39,110 nucleotides of DNA from Polaromonas sp. (GTDB lineage Bacteria > Pseudomonadota > Gammaproteobacteria > Burkholderiales > Burkholderiaceae_C), in NCBI GenBank assembly GCA_028292745.1, contig JAQGLT010000053.1:1-39110 (forward strand). Reading direction: 5' to 3'. The notes under the pieces are model-generated. The model did no database searches, had not been told where the DNA came from, and was given only the letters and a program-made list of their open reading frames with translations. The position numbers and the translations under genes were made by a program. Position 1 is the stretch's first letter, and each line of letters opens with the position of its first letter. Below, in pieces: positions 1 to 7,189 of this stretch.

Positions 1-23
1 CCTATCATGTCCATGGTGATCAC
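1..23 (-). CDS. Probable start of an IS21 transposase (istA), partial
   Basis: Only about seven codons are visible. Reading leftwards from a GTG at 23 they give V-I-T-M-D-M-I, which resembles the start of IstA-type transposases as I remember them. A purine-rich AGGAGAAGAAGG stretch lies directly upstream and would serve as the ribosome binding site. The ATG at 14 is an alternative start. Nothing can be said about whether the rest of the gene is intact. Confidence 0.4.
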
Positions 24-66
24 CTTCTTCTCCTGCTGAAAAATTCAGCAGGTCAGTGGAACACCC

Positions 67-119
67 TGGTCAATTTTGAATCGGCACTTCGGCCTTCAGA
101 TGGTCAACTTTCGGTCGGC
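67..119. repeat. Two direct terminal repeats of the IS21-like element
   Basis: TGGTCAATTTTGAATCGGC at 67-85 and TGGTCAACTTTCGGTCGGC at 101-119 match at 15 of 19 positions and are 34 bp apart start to start. In IS21-family elements such sub-terminal repeats are the transposase binding sites. This is the main basis for calling the left edge of the window an IS end. Confidence 0.6.
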
Positions 120-174
120 GACAACAGTGCAACGCCGCTGGGGCCTTTCCCATCTCAACCGACAAAGCACCGCC

Positions 175-600
175 ATGCAGCAATCCAAGCCTCCCACCCC
201 AGCAGGGGACACCATCAGCCACTTTGAATACGCCTCCAAGGGGCCAGCAGTTACCGGCGCTTCACGTCTGGTCTCCCTGACTTACTTGGGCTTTGCCCAG
301 CTTCGCGCCTATCGGGACCGTAACGGCTTCGCTTGGTTTGTCCTTGCAGACGTGTTCAAGGCTATCGGGTCAAAGTACCCGGCCACACTCCGCAAGAATA
401 GCAAGTATGAGAACGACCTCAGCCAAGTTAAGGTCTGGATAGTCAACACCGTTCACCCAGAAGCCAGCGGCTTTCGCTTTGTCACTGCTATGAGTGAAGG
501 CGGTATGCATCTCCTGCTGGGTAGTCGGCCTACGGATACCGCCAGAGCCCTCCGCCAGTGGCTGACGCAGGTAGCTTTGCCCACGTTGCGCACTGTCTAG
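175..600 (+). CDS. BRO-N domain protein, phage antirepressor-like
   Basis: About 141 residues when started at the ATG at 175. An upstream in-frame TTG at 76 lies inside the IS end and is unlikely to be the natural start. Residues about 40-141 look like a BRO-N (prophage antirepressor) domain. There is an early aromatic-rich stretch around D-R-N-G-F-A-W-F-V-L-A-D-V, and the C-terminus A-R-A-L-R-Q-W-L-T-Q-V-A-L-P-T-L-R matches the family ending seen before the variable C-terminal half. No second domain follows, so this is a BRO-N-only protein. Such proteins bind DNA and often control phage or element genes. A strong terminator follows at once. The IS end lies about 50 bp upstream and may have replaced the native promoter. 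The family call is fairly safe; the role in this element is inferred. Confidence 0.65.
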   Translation: MQQSKPPTPAGDTISHFEYASKGPAVTGASRLVSLTYLGFAQLRAYRDRNGFAWFVLADVFKAIGSKYPATLRKNSKYENDLSQVKVWIVNTVHPEASGFRFVTAMSEGGMHLLLGSRPTDTARALRQWLTQVALPTLRTV

Positions 601-622
601 GCACCCATTCAGCAGCCCTTAA

Positions 623-653
623 CCCCCGCACAGGAGTCGGGGGCTTCTTTATT
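623..653 (+). terminator. Rho-independent terminator after the BRO-N gene
   Basis: CCCCCG at 623-628 pairs with CGGGGG at 638-643 around a 9-nt loop. The T-rich run CTTCTTTATTT follows. It sits 22 bp after the stop codon of the BRO-N gene and is oriented to end that transcript. Confidence 0.8.
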
Positions 654-941
654 TCACAATGCGAAATGCAGCCGGTCTGTCCCTATCTGTTTCCTGTCCT
701 TACGGGGCATCTCTTGGGCCATCTCAAAAGCCATTCCCAGGGTAGCCAGAGTCTGCAAACACGGACCGTAACGGTTTCCCCTGCCTTACCCCTTGAGAAT
801 CTATTTATGGGCTTCTAGCGGCTTACCGGGTGGATTCGCCCTGGAGGTTTACCAGGGGCAGGACAAGCGGAACGCCTCACCCATGGAAATCAGCTTGAAG
901 CCCCTGCCTTGTATCATCGGCCAAACAACTGATGAGCTTTT
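654..941. other. Non-coding stretch inside the mobile element
   Basis: I see no convincing gene on either strand here. A plus-strand reading frame overlapping the end of the BRO-N gene has no ribosome binding site and no recognisable protein features. The stretch presumably holds the promoter of the membrane protein gene at 942, but no clear -35/-10 pair stands out. Confidence 0.4.
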
Positions 942-1514
942 ATGCCAACGTATGCGCTAGATTTTGAAGTCTTGGCTAAGATTCTTTCGCCCATATTGGT
1001 TGCGCTAGCCGGTGGTATATGGCGGTATTATTTCCGTGAACGGTCCCGGCTAATTTATTACTTTGTTCACTCTGCTTCGCTTCCCTTGCCGCCTTCTGCA
1101 GTGCCAGGGGTACAGGCTGTCCATACTCATGCTGTGGTCGTCCGTAATGTTGGGAATAAGACTGCTACCAAAGTCCGGATAGCTCATGAGGTCCTTCCTG
1201 AAAGTTACCGCATTTATCCAATGGTCCACTACACGGTAGAAAAGGGTCTCGGAAGTGGTGCAGAGATCGTTCTTCCTACGCTAGTTCCAAATGAGCAGGT
1301 GCAAATTACCTATTTGTACTTCCCGCCCACTTTTTGGCACCATGTAGGTTGTTATGTCAAAAGTGAAGAAGGGCTAGGGAGGCAAATTAATATGCTGCCG
1401 AGCCCCCCAGTGCCCAAGCCTGTTCTTACGCTCCTTTGGTTGCTCATCTTCCTAGGGGCAACAACTGTTGTTTACTGGACGTTCCATCTGGTAGCTTTAG
1501 CGCTGAAGTTCTAA
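942..1514 (+). CDS. Hypothetical membrane protein with two terminal helices
   Basis: 190 residues of no family I recognise. A hydrophobic helix at about residues 10-28 is followed by the basic stretch R-Y-Y-F-R-E-R-S-R. The middle, about residues 40-155, is soluble and probably beta-rich; it includes H-A-V-V-V-R-N-V-G-N-K-T-A-T-K-V-R-I, which resembles an immunoglobulin-like or CARDB-type strand pair. A second strong hydrophobic helix at about 163-187 ends the protein. The likely topology is a loop domain between two membrane anchors. Its base composition is clearly more AT-rich than the chromosomal genes to the right, which fits its place in the mobile element. There is no good ribosome binding site before the ATG at 942; an ATG 10 bases upstream is in another frame and soon stops. 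It may be element cargo, for example an exclusion or defence protein, but that is a guess. Confidence 0.6.
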   Translation: MPTYALDFEVLAKILSPILVALAGGIWRYYFRERSRLIYYFVHSASLPLPPSAVPGVQAVHTHAVVVRNVGNKTATKVRIAHEVLPESYRIYPMVHYTVEKGLGSGAEIVLPTLVPNEQVQITYLYFPPTFWHHVGCYVKSEEGLGRQINMLPSPPVPKPVLTLLWLLIFLGATTVVYWTFHLVALALKF

Positions 1515-1631
1515 CGACAAAGCTTCTCCAAGTCTGTCTTGGTTGAGCAAGTCGCCAGCGGCCTTGCGGAGTGACTGGAAGTCAGCCGCAGCGAAGACCT
1601 TTTAAAAGTCTCTAAGGGTCGAAAGCCTGGG

Positions 1632-3311
1632 TTAAACGGCGTGAGGAGAAACCGCCGGAAGCAATAGACCGGGGAATCGAATTGCCTCCACAGCGCTCTG
1701 AAGCTCTTTCAAGGTCCAATGGTCGTAGACCGTAGAGCCGATGCTCCCCTGTGTTTTATGGCCGGTAACCTTATCTTGGGTTCCCTCACTGAAACCTGCA
1801 CGGCGCATCAATGGGCGGACCGTATGGCGGAAGTAGTGAAAGCTGGCACCCCCTGCACCGACCATGCCCAGCCCCTCGCGGTAATCCTTAAACCAGCGCC
1901 CGAATAAGTCGCTAGGTTTGCCTTTACGCAGCGGCAGGGCGGGCCATAGCGAGTCTGCCCCTGTGGCTTGGATAAACTCCACATAACCCAGGAAGCCCAG
2001 CCGGATTAGTTCGCTGTGAATAGGCACGCTGCGATGGCCTGCCGCGCTTTTGATGCTTTGGTCTTCGCCTTCATTCGTCAAGACCAAGACCGGGATTCCT
2101 TCAAGGGTCTTCACGTCAACTGTGCGGAGCTGGCAAAGCTCGCCCAAGCGGGTCCCTGTAAAGAGCCCCAGGAGGAGAACCCAATAAGCGGCCTCTTTGC
2201 CCCCCGTGCGGGCCTTGGGGATAGCGTAGGCAGTGTGCAGGGGGGCGGCAAATAGCCGGGTCAATTCCTCGTCAGTCCAAGGCCTGCGCTTGTTGGTTGT
2301 CGTGGCCTTGATGTCCAGACCCCGCCAGGGCTGCTTAGGGAGCCACTCAAGGGTTTCAGCCGCGTACTTCAGCAGGGACTTGATGGCTGTCAGGCGGTCC
2401 CGTGCAGTCTTGGGGGTGTTGCATTCGGCACGTAGCCAGGAGCGGTAGTTATCGCCCATTTCCCGCGTAATTGCCTCAAGCCGCGTAGCTGGATACTGCC
2501 CCTCAAATTGTTTCAACGCTCGGCCATACGCGGCTATGGAATCAGCAGACCGTGTGGCGTCTCCAGACAATTGCCAGCGGTCATACACATCCCGTAGGGC
2601 GCGGGCCATCAGTGCAGCAGGCGAAGTGGTTAGCACGACAGGCGTATCAATAACCTCCCCAGCATCCCGCATGGCCCTCTCTCGGTGTGCAGTGCGGTAG
2701 GCCTTCAGGCACATCAGCAGGGCCTCACGGGCTCCGGGTGTCTTGGCATCGAACGCTACACCTACTTTGCCTGCCTCAGCCTTAACAATCGGAAGGACAG
2801 CCGCCAGGTTCCGCCCGGCAAGGGCTACCGCAGATTTACCGTCTAGGTAAGCATTCAGGCCCGCCAGCTCGTCCGCTTCTTCGGGCGTGAGGCCCGTAAG
2901 GTCATCAGCGCGGGTCTCTTTGGGGTCCCATTGGGGGATACGTAACGGGTTCAGCGCCCGTAGGTCAAGCTCGCGGCGGATATGCACCATCTCGGCCAGC
3001 AGCGGTAAGTCTGACCGTATGCGGTCGTCATCAGCCAGCAAGGAAGCGCGGACCCGTTCAGCCAATAGGGCTGCTAGCTGAGGTGATATAGCGGCCACCC
3101 CAGAAGGCTTTAGTTCGCTGCGCTTGGCTTCAAAGTCTGCAAGCCACTCGGCCCGCTTGATGGTGGCCAGCAGGGTAGCCGTGCGGCGGTCACTTGTGCC
3201 CAGCGAAAGATTTACGCGGGTCTTGCCGTAAGACGCCTTAAGGTCATCAGGAATGACCACGCGGACGTAATATTGAGAGCCCCTGAGATTCAGGCCTTCT
3301 ACCTTTGCCAT
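1632..3311 (-). CDS. int: Site-specific tyrosine recombinase (integrase)
   Basis: 559 residues from the ATG at 3311, which has GAGG about eight bases upstream; an earlier in-frame ATG at 3353 lacks such a site. The N-terminus (V-E-G-L-N-L-R-G-S-Q-Y-Y-V-R-V-V-I-P) resembles the arm-binding start of large phage-type integrases. A SAM-like core-binding domain lies around 255-345. The catalytic domain has the expected residues: Arg in T-G-T-R-L-G-E-L, His and Arg in the H-Y-F-R-H motif, His in V-T-G-H-K-T, and the nucleophilic Tyr in S-T-V-Y-D-H-W near the C-terminus. It integrates and excises the element at an attachment site. It is read in the same direction as ffs and starts 117 bp from the 3' end of that RNA gene, the usual layout for an element integrated into the 3' end of a small RNA gene. 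The catalytic call is secure; the site is inferred. Confidence 0.93.
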   Translation of the reverse strand: MAKVEGLNLRGSQYYVRVVIPDDLKASYGKTRVNLSLGTSDRRTATLLATIKRAEWLADFEAKRSELKPSGVAAISPQLAALLAERVRASLLADDDRIRSDLPLLAEMVHIRRELDLRALNPLRIPQWDPKETRADDLTGLTPEEADELAGLNAYLDGKSAVALAGRNLAAVLPIVKAEAGKVGVAFDAKTPGAREALLMCLKAYRTAHRERAMRDAGEVIDTPVVLTTSPAALMARALRDVYDRWQLSGDATRSADSIAAYGRALKQFEGQYPATRLEAITREMGDNYRSWLRAECNTPKTARDRLTAIKSLLKYAAETLEWLPKQPWRGLDIKATTTNKRRPWTDEELTRLFAAPLHTAYAIPKARTGGKEAAYWVLLLGLFTGTRLGELCQLRTVDVKTLEGIPVLVLTNEGEDQSIKSAAGHRSVPIHSELIRLGFLGYVEFIQATGADSLWPALPLRKGKPSDLFGRWFKDYREGLGMVGAGGASFHYFRHTVRPLMRRAGFSEGTQDKVTGHKTQGSIGSTVYDHWTLKELQSAVEAIRFPGLLLPAVSPHAV

Positions 3312-3389
3312 GTCTTTTTCCTCGGTCATGTTGTAGGAAAGTGACACAGGCAAGTGATACAGCAGAAGGGTGTAAGGCCTTGATTTCGC

Positions 3390-3409
3390 TTAAGTTATTG
3401 ATAACTCAA
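3390..3409. repeat. Inverted repeat between ffs and the integrase gene
   Basis: TTAAGTTAT at 3390-3398 and ATAACTCAA at 3401-3409 form an inverted repeat with a 2-bp centre and one imperfect pair. No T-run follows on the minus strand, so it is a poor intrinsic terminator. Its place, about 20 bp past the ffs 3' end and upstream of the integrase, suits a recombinase or regulator binding site. That role is inferred. Confidence 0.45.
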
Positions 3410-3428
3410 GGATTTAGTTGAATAAGGT

Positions 3429-3522
3429 GACGAGCCTTGACCCCGGCACTGGCTCCGCAGTTAGGGCTGCTTGGTTCCCCATCTGACCCGGTTGGCCGCT
3501 TTACCATGCGGGAAGGCCCGTC
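3429..3522 (-). ncRNA. ffs: 4.5S signal recognition particle RNA (small bacterial type)
   Basis: The SRP RNA binds Ffh and targets membrane and secreted proteins to FtsY and the translocon. The 94-nt minus-strand RNA folds as one rod. Its first ten bases (GACGGGCCUU) pair without mismatch with its last ten (AAGGCUCGUC, at 3438-3429). The apex reads GUCAGAUGG-GGAA-CCAAGCAGCC, giving the conserved GGAA tetraloop flanked by the GUCAG and AGCAGCC strands that form the Ffh binding loop. There is no Alu domain. The order SRP RNA, dnaX, ybaB, recR is also found in Bacillus subtilis, which supports the call. The exact ends are uncertain by a few bases. A mobile element adjoins the 3' end, so the native terminator may have been displaced. 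Confidence 0.9.
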
Positions 3523-3529
3523 GCTGCCA

Positions 3530-3535
3530 ATTATA
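3530..3535 (-). promoter_or_regulatory. -10 element of the ffs promoter
   Basis: A perfect TATAAT on the minus strand ends 7 bp before the inferred 5' end of the SRP RNA. The matching -35 region (around 3552-3558) is a weak match to TTGACA. The -10 position fixes the RNA start near 3522-3524. Confidence 0.75.
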
Positions 3536-3873
3536 GGGCAAGGTTTTATCCATCCAGGGGGCTGTGGGGATTTCGAATCCAGCACCGGCGATGCCCGGCA
3601 ATGCCGGCCTGACGATTGATAGGGGCAGTCCCCTGCGGCAGTTTTCATTGTTGAACCCTGTCCAGGAAATCCCATGCACGGCACACAACCTGCACCCTGT
3701 CGATGGGCATGAACGTGGCCCGCATGCCGTCGATGCGCCGGCAGCGCTGTCATGCCGCTGCCGTGCTTTAGGCATTGAATCTGTGCGCGCAATGGCAGAG
3801 GCCACAAGCCCCGAACCAGGCGCGTTTACCGGGCACAATCGCAGTTTCAAGTTTGCAGCACAAGGAACTTCCT
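3536..3873. other. Intergenic region between ffs and the ParA gene
   Basis: Besides the upstream part of the ffs promoter I see no gene. Reading frames on both strands show no ribosome binding site or recognisable protein. A T-arm-like TTCGAATCC at about 3572 does not form a tRNA. AAGGAA at 3863-3868 is the ribosome binding site of the next gene. Confidence 0.5.
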
Positions 3874-4641
3874 ATGCCACGCGTCGTATTCAATCAAAAG
3901 GGCGGGGTGGGCAAATCCACCATCACCTGCAACCTGGCAGCCATCAGCGCCAGCCAGGGCTTGCGCACCCTGGTGGTTGACCTGGACCCGCAAGGCAACT
4001 CCAGCGCCTACCTGATGGGGGAGAAAGCGGCGGATGATCAACCCAATATTGCCGATTTTTTTGAAAACACCTTGAGCTTTAGCCTGCGCAAGGTGCTGCC
4101 GGGTGAATTCATCGTTGCCACGCCGCACGAAGGCCTGGACTTGATGGCTTCAAGCCCAAGGCTGGACGAGTTGCAGACCAAACTGGAGTCGCGCCACAAG
4201 ATTTTCAAACTGCGCGAAGCGCTGCAGCAACTGGCCGGTGACTACGACCGCATCTATATCGACACCCCGCCGGCACTGAATTTTTATACCCGTTCGGCGT
4301 TGATTGCCGCGCGCGGGTGCCTGATTCCGTTCGACTGCGACGATTTTTCGCGCAAGGCGCTCTACACGCTGCTGGAAAACGTGCAGGAAATCCAGGCCGA
4401 CCACAATGCGGACCTGGTGGTGGAGGGCATTGTGGTGAACCAGTTCCAGCCCCGGGCCAACCTGCCGCAGCGCATCGTCAATGAACTGATCGCCGAAGGC
4501 CTGCCGGTGCTGCAGCCCTACCTGCCGTCTTCCATCAAGATCCGCGAATCCCATGAGCAGTCGCTGCCCATGATTTACCTCGACCCGGGCCACAAGCTGA
4601 CGCAGGCGCTGGTTGCGCTTCATGCCGGGCTTGAGCGCTGA
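3874..4641 (+). CDS. ParA/MinD-family ATPase (AAA_31 type)
   Basis: 255 residues from the ATG at 3874, with AAGGAA placed six bases before it; the reading frame is open further upstream but without support. The deviant Walker A motif K-G-G-V-G-K-S-T is at residues 9-16, the Walker A' motif V-D-L-D-P-Q-G-N with Asp38 follows, and Walker B is I-D-T-P-P-A-L with Asp130. ParA ATPases dimerise on ATP and bind DNA or membrane to position cargo such as chromosomes, plasmids or protein clusters. No parB or parS is visible nearby, so this is an orphan ParA. Both neighbours are core genes (ffs and dnaX), and the base composition matches the chromosome, so it is probably not part of the mobile element. 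The family is certain; the cargo is unknown. Confidence 0.88.
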   Translation: MPRVVFNQKGGVGKSTITCNLAAISASQGLRTLVVDLDPQGNSSAYLMGEKAADDQPNIADFFENTLSFSLRKVLPGEFIVATPHEGLDLMASSPRLDELQTKLESRHKIFKLREALQQLAGDYDRIYIDTPPALNFYTRSALIAARGCLIPFDCDDFSRKALYTLLENVQEIQADHNADLVVEGIVVNQFQPRANLPQRIVNELIAEGLPVLQPYLPSSIKIRESHEQSLPMIYLDPGHKLTQALVALHAGLER

Positions 4642-4659
4642 GCTAATTTCGCGTGAAGT

Positions 4660-4735
4660 GCTTGCTATTGAAAATATAGCTATACCTGCGCACCACTCTT
4701 GCGCTATAGGCTGATTTTACTTAAAAAGCAGTCAA
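4660..4735 (-). repeat. Dispersed repeat family A, copy A1
   Basis: This intergenic stretch contains the family marks: a short TGCTATT...AATATAGC palindrome at one end, a GCGC-rich middle, and an ATTTTACTTAAAA type end. Orientation here is opposite to copies A2, A5, A6 and A7. Together with its flanks it fills the 299-bp gap before dnaX, in which I see no gene. Confidence 0.65.
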
Positions 4736-4940
4736 AATCGACGGCTGACCTTCAGGTGGCATAACCAGGCACAACCCAGGTACACCCCAGACGAGGCGCT
4801 GTGATGGAAAGGCCCCCTGGCGCCGTCTATGGCGGCTTTACCCGTCAGGGCACAGATGGCACCGGTCGGCCCTGTGTCTGCCCATGACATCGCTTGCCCT
4901 TCAGGCAAAGGGCGTCTTCCGGCCAAATTAGAATGACGGC

Positions 4941-6734
4941 ATGTCCTACCTAGTGCTTGCCCGCAAATACCGCCCCAAGAATTTTTCGGAAATGGTGGGG
5001 CAGTCGCATGTGGTGCAGGCCCTTGGCAATGCGCTGGGCACCGGGCGGCTGCACCATGCTTATCTGTTCACCGGCACGCGGGGCGTAGGCAAGACAACGG
5101 TGTCGCGCATCCTGGCCAAATCGCTCAACTGCACCGGCATCGACGGGCTGGGCGGCATCACAGCCCAGCCCTGCGGCGTTTGCGATGCCTGCAGGGACAT
5201 CGACAGCGGCCGCTTTGTCGATTACACCGAGCTGGACGCCGCCTCCAACCGGGGGGTCGATGAAATCGCCCAGCTGCTGGAGCAGGCGGTTTACAAGCCG
5301 GTGGTGGGCCGTTTCAAGGTCTTCATGATCGACGAGGTTCACATGCTGACCAACACGGCCTTCAACGCCATGCTCAAGACGCTGGATGAGCCGCCCGAGT
5401 ACCTCAAGTTCGTGCTGGCCACGACCGACCCGCAGAAAGTGCCGGCCACGGTCCTGTCGCGCTGCCTGCAGTTCAACCTGCGGCCGATGGCACCCGAAAC
5501 CGTGATGGAGCACCTGGTCCAGGTGCTGGCGGCTGAAAGTGTTCCTGCAGAGCCGGCGGCCCTGCGGCTGCTGTCGCGCGCCGCGCGTGGCTCGATGCGG
5601 GATGCCTTGTCCCTGACCGACCAGGCAATTGCCTTCGGTTCGGGCCGGCTCGACGAGACCAGCGTGCGGACCATGCTCGGCAGCGTCGACCGCAGCTATG
5701 TGTTTCGGCTGCTCGATGCGCTGGCGCGCGGCGATGGCCGCACGGTGGTGGAAACCTCCGAGGCGCTGCGCCTGAACGGCCTGAGCGCGGCTTCGACGCT
5801 GGAGGAGATGGCGACCATTCTGCAGCGCATGGCCGTGCTGCAGGCCGTGCCTGGCATGGGCGCGGGCGACGATGACGCCGACCCTGAAATCGCCGAAACG
5901 GCGCGCCTGGCCCAGGCCATGCCGGCCGACGAAACCCAGCTGCTCTACAGCCTGTGCTTGCATGGGCGCGGCGAACTGGGCTTGGCACCTGACGAATACG
6001 CGGCGCTGACCATGGTGCTGCTGCGCCTGCTGGCCTTCAAGCCGGCGCGTGCGGCCGCAAGCCCGGCCCCAGCCGCGTCGGCCAACCAGCCGGCCGCACC
6101 GGGGAGTGCCGCCGAGCCCGAAAAAAAGCCACCGCCTGAGCTGCCCGTCCGCGCTGCCGGGGTGACGGCCGCAGCGGCCCCGGCGCCTGCCGGTCATAAA
6201 AATAATGAATCAAATCGTGCTCCGGCGCAGGCAGCGCCTGCGCAAGCTGCTATCAATCATGAAGCAATGGCGGAGCCGCCACCGATGCGGCCTGTCATGC
6301 CGCCGCCAGCGGCGCCTGTCGATGCGCCCCGCCAAGAGCCCTCGCTGGGCGATCGCTGGAGCCAGATCGTCAACCAGCTGATTGCCGCAGAGGCCATCGC
6401 CGCCCTGACGCGGGAGTTGGCCCTGCAATCGGAGCTGCTCGGCCGGGATGCCGGCGTTTGGCGCCTGCGTGTCGAGCGCGAGTCGCTGAGCCAGCCCGCG
6501 GCGCGGGAAAAGCTGCAGCTGGCCCTGCAGGCCGCGCTGGCCGATACCTCCCTCACGCTGACGGTGGAGATCGGCCCCATCGCCGACACACCGGCACGCC
6601 GCAACACCGCCGCCTTGGCCGAACGCCAGCGCGCCGCCGAAGCGCTGATCCAGAGCGACCCGTTTGTCCAGGACATGATCAGCAACTGGGGCGCCAAAAT
6701 TGTCCCGGGCAGCATCAAGAGCGTGTCGTCCTAG
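4941..6734 (+). CDS. dnaX: DNA polymerase III subunits tau and gamma
   Basis: 597 residues. DnaX is the ATPase of the clamp loader, and its long tau form ties the polymerase cores and helicase together. The AAA+ domain has Walker A G-T-R-G-V-G-K-T at 45-52, the zinc-binding cysteines C64, C78, C81 and C84, Walker B D-E-V-H at 131-134 and the sensor-1 and arginine-finger region [15 protein letters not shown]. Domain III ends near residue 370. A Pro/Ala-rich linker (about 370-465) follows, then the tau-specific C-terminal domain ending [10 protein letters not shown]. The linker holds a slippery A-AAA-AAG with an early -1 stop, predicting a 399-residue gamma form. It also holds a copy of repeat family A at about residues 417-445. 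The gene leads the dnaX-ybaB-recR cluster. Identification is certain. Confidence 0.98.
   Translation: MSYLVLARKYRPKNFSEMVGQSHVVQALGNALGTGRLHHAYLFTGTRGVGKTTVSRILAKSLNCTGIDGLGGITAQPCGVCDACRDIDSGRFVDYTELDAASNRGVDEIAQLLEQAVYKPVVGRFKVFMIDEVHMLTNTAFNAMLKTLDEPPEYLKFVLATTDPQKVPATVLSRCLQFNLRPMAPETVMEHLVQVLAAESVPAEPAALRLLSRAARGSMRDALSLTDQAIAFGSGRLDETSVRTMLGSVDRSYVFRLLDALARGDGRTVVETSEALRLNGLSAASTLEEMATILQRMAVLQAVPGMGAGDDDADPEIAETARLAQAMPADETQLLYSLCLHGRGELGLAPDEYAALTMVLLRLLAFKPARAAASPAPAASANQPAAPGSAAEPEKKPPPELPVRAAGVTAAAAPAPAGHKNNESNRAPAQAAPAQAAINHEAMAEPPPMRPVMPPPAAPVDAPRQEPSLGDRWSQIVNQLIAAEAIAALTRELALQSELLGRDAGVWRLRVERESLSQPAAREKLQLALQAALADTSLTLTVEIGPIADTPARRNTAALAERQRAAEALIQSDPFVQDMISNWGAKIVPGSIKSVSS
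6101..6139 (+). promoter_or_regulatory. Predicted programmed -1 frameshift signal for the gamma form
   Basis: The in-frame heptamer A-AAA-AAG lies at 6122-6128, the same heptamer used by Escherichia coli dnaX. After slippage the -1 frame reads GCC ACC GCC and then the stop TGA at 6137-6139. A Shine-Dalgarno-like GGGGAG (6101-6106) lies 15 nt upstream. Downstream, CCGGGG and CCCCGG (about 6158-6185) can form a strong GC hairpin. The three parts match the known design of the signal; use in this organism is inferred. Confidence 0.7.
6190..6272 (+). repeat. Repeat family A, copy A2, in frame inside dnaX
   Basis: Within the dnaX linker, TCAAATC...CTCC-GCGCAGGC, then GCGCAAGCTGCTAT, follow the same order and spacing as intergenic copy A6 at about 25795-25855 (TCAAATC...CTCCAGCGCAGGC...GCAGGCAGCTAT). 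It encodes about 28 residues rich in N, A, Q and E without breaking the frame. Confidence 0.6.
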
Positions 6735-6825
6735 GCGGTCCAAAGCGAGCGCTCCTGATTCCTCAAGCCGATATGATCAGCGACAGTTTTCACCACTCCC
6801 TCTTTTAAAGTCAAAGGAAAAAAAC

Positions 6826-7158
6826 ATGTTTAACAAAGGACAACTCGCAGGCCTCATGAAGCAGGCGCAGGCGATGCAGGAAAGCGTTAAAAAAGCGCAG
6901 GACGACCTGGCTTTTGTCGAGGTAACGGCCGATGCCGGCGCCGGCCTGGTCAAGGTCACGATGACCTGCAAGCACGATGTCAAGCGCATCGAGATCGACC
7001 CCAGCCTGCTGACCGAGGACAAGGACATGCTGGAAGACCTGGTGGCCGCCGCCTTCAATGCGGCCGTGCGCAAGGCCGAAGAAGTCAGCCAGGAAAAAAT
7101 GGGTAATCTCACCGCGAAAATGCCGGCCCTTCCGGGTGGCATGAAATTTCCGTTCTGA
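6826..7158 (+). CDS. ybaB: Nucleoid-associated protein YbaB/EbfC family
   Basis: 110 residues from the ATG at 6826, with AAAGGA about eight bases before it. It starts [15 protein letters not shown] and has the helix, beta-sheet, helix plan of the family, including the [15 protein letters not shown] strand and the P-G-G-M-K-F-P-F C-terminus. YbaB forms tweezer-like dimers that bind DNA and are thought to shape the nucleoid. It lies between dnaX and recR, its usual place in many bacteria, and is probably cotranscribed with them (91 bp after dnaX, 31 bp before recR). Identification is secure. Confidence 0.96.
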   Translation: MFNKGQLAGLMKQAQAMQESVKKAQDDLAFVEVTADAGAGLVKVTMTCKHDVKRIEIDPSLLTEDKDMLEDLVAAAFNAAVRKAEEVSQEKMGNLTAKMPALPGGMKFPF

Positions 7159-7189
7159 GCAAGCCTGGCCTTTTTGTCAACCCAGCAAC

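Larger units (their letters stand above)
1..126 (-). mobile_element. End of an IS21-family insertion sequence, cut by the window edge
   Basis: Read on the minus strand, this stretch begins TGTTGTCGCCGACC and carries two spaced copies of a 19-bp repeat containing the AAA-TTGACC type of core (plus-strand 67-85 and 101-119). It then runs into the probable start of a transposase gene at position 23. Multiple terminal repeats and TG...CA ends are typical of IS21-family elements. The outer boundary near 126 is inferred from the CA dinucleotide and the repeat layout; no target duplication can be checked because the other end is outside the window. Confidence 0.6.
1..3428. mobile_element. Right end of an integrative element inserted at the 3' end of ffs
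   Basis: The stretch holds an integrase, a BRO-N gene, an unknown membrane protein and an IS end. It is more AT-rich than what follows. It stops at the 3' end of the SRP RNA gene, beyond which conserved core genes begin. The attachment core is probably within the last bases of ffs (about 3420-3440). I could not find a second copy of those bases in positions 1-1631, so the other boundary lies left of the window. Confidence 0.65.

Noticed and set aside
558..818. Small plus-strand gene after the BRO-N gene
   Set aside because: It overlaps the BRO-N gene and its terminator, has no ribosome binding site and no protein-like pattern.
3560..3600. A tRNA or tmRNA end suggested by TTCGAATCC near the integrase
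   Set aside because: The flanking bases do not form a T-stem and no acceptor or anticodon arm can be built on either strand.
3406..3850. Minus-strand protein genes across the ffs region
   Set aside because: They run through the SRP RNA gene and its promoter. The translation is low in protein-like patterns and has no ribosome binding site.
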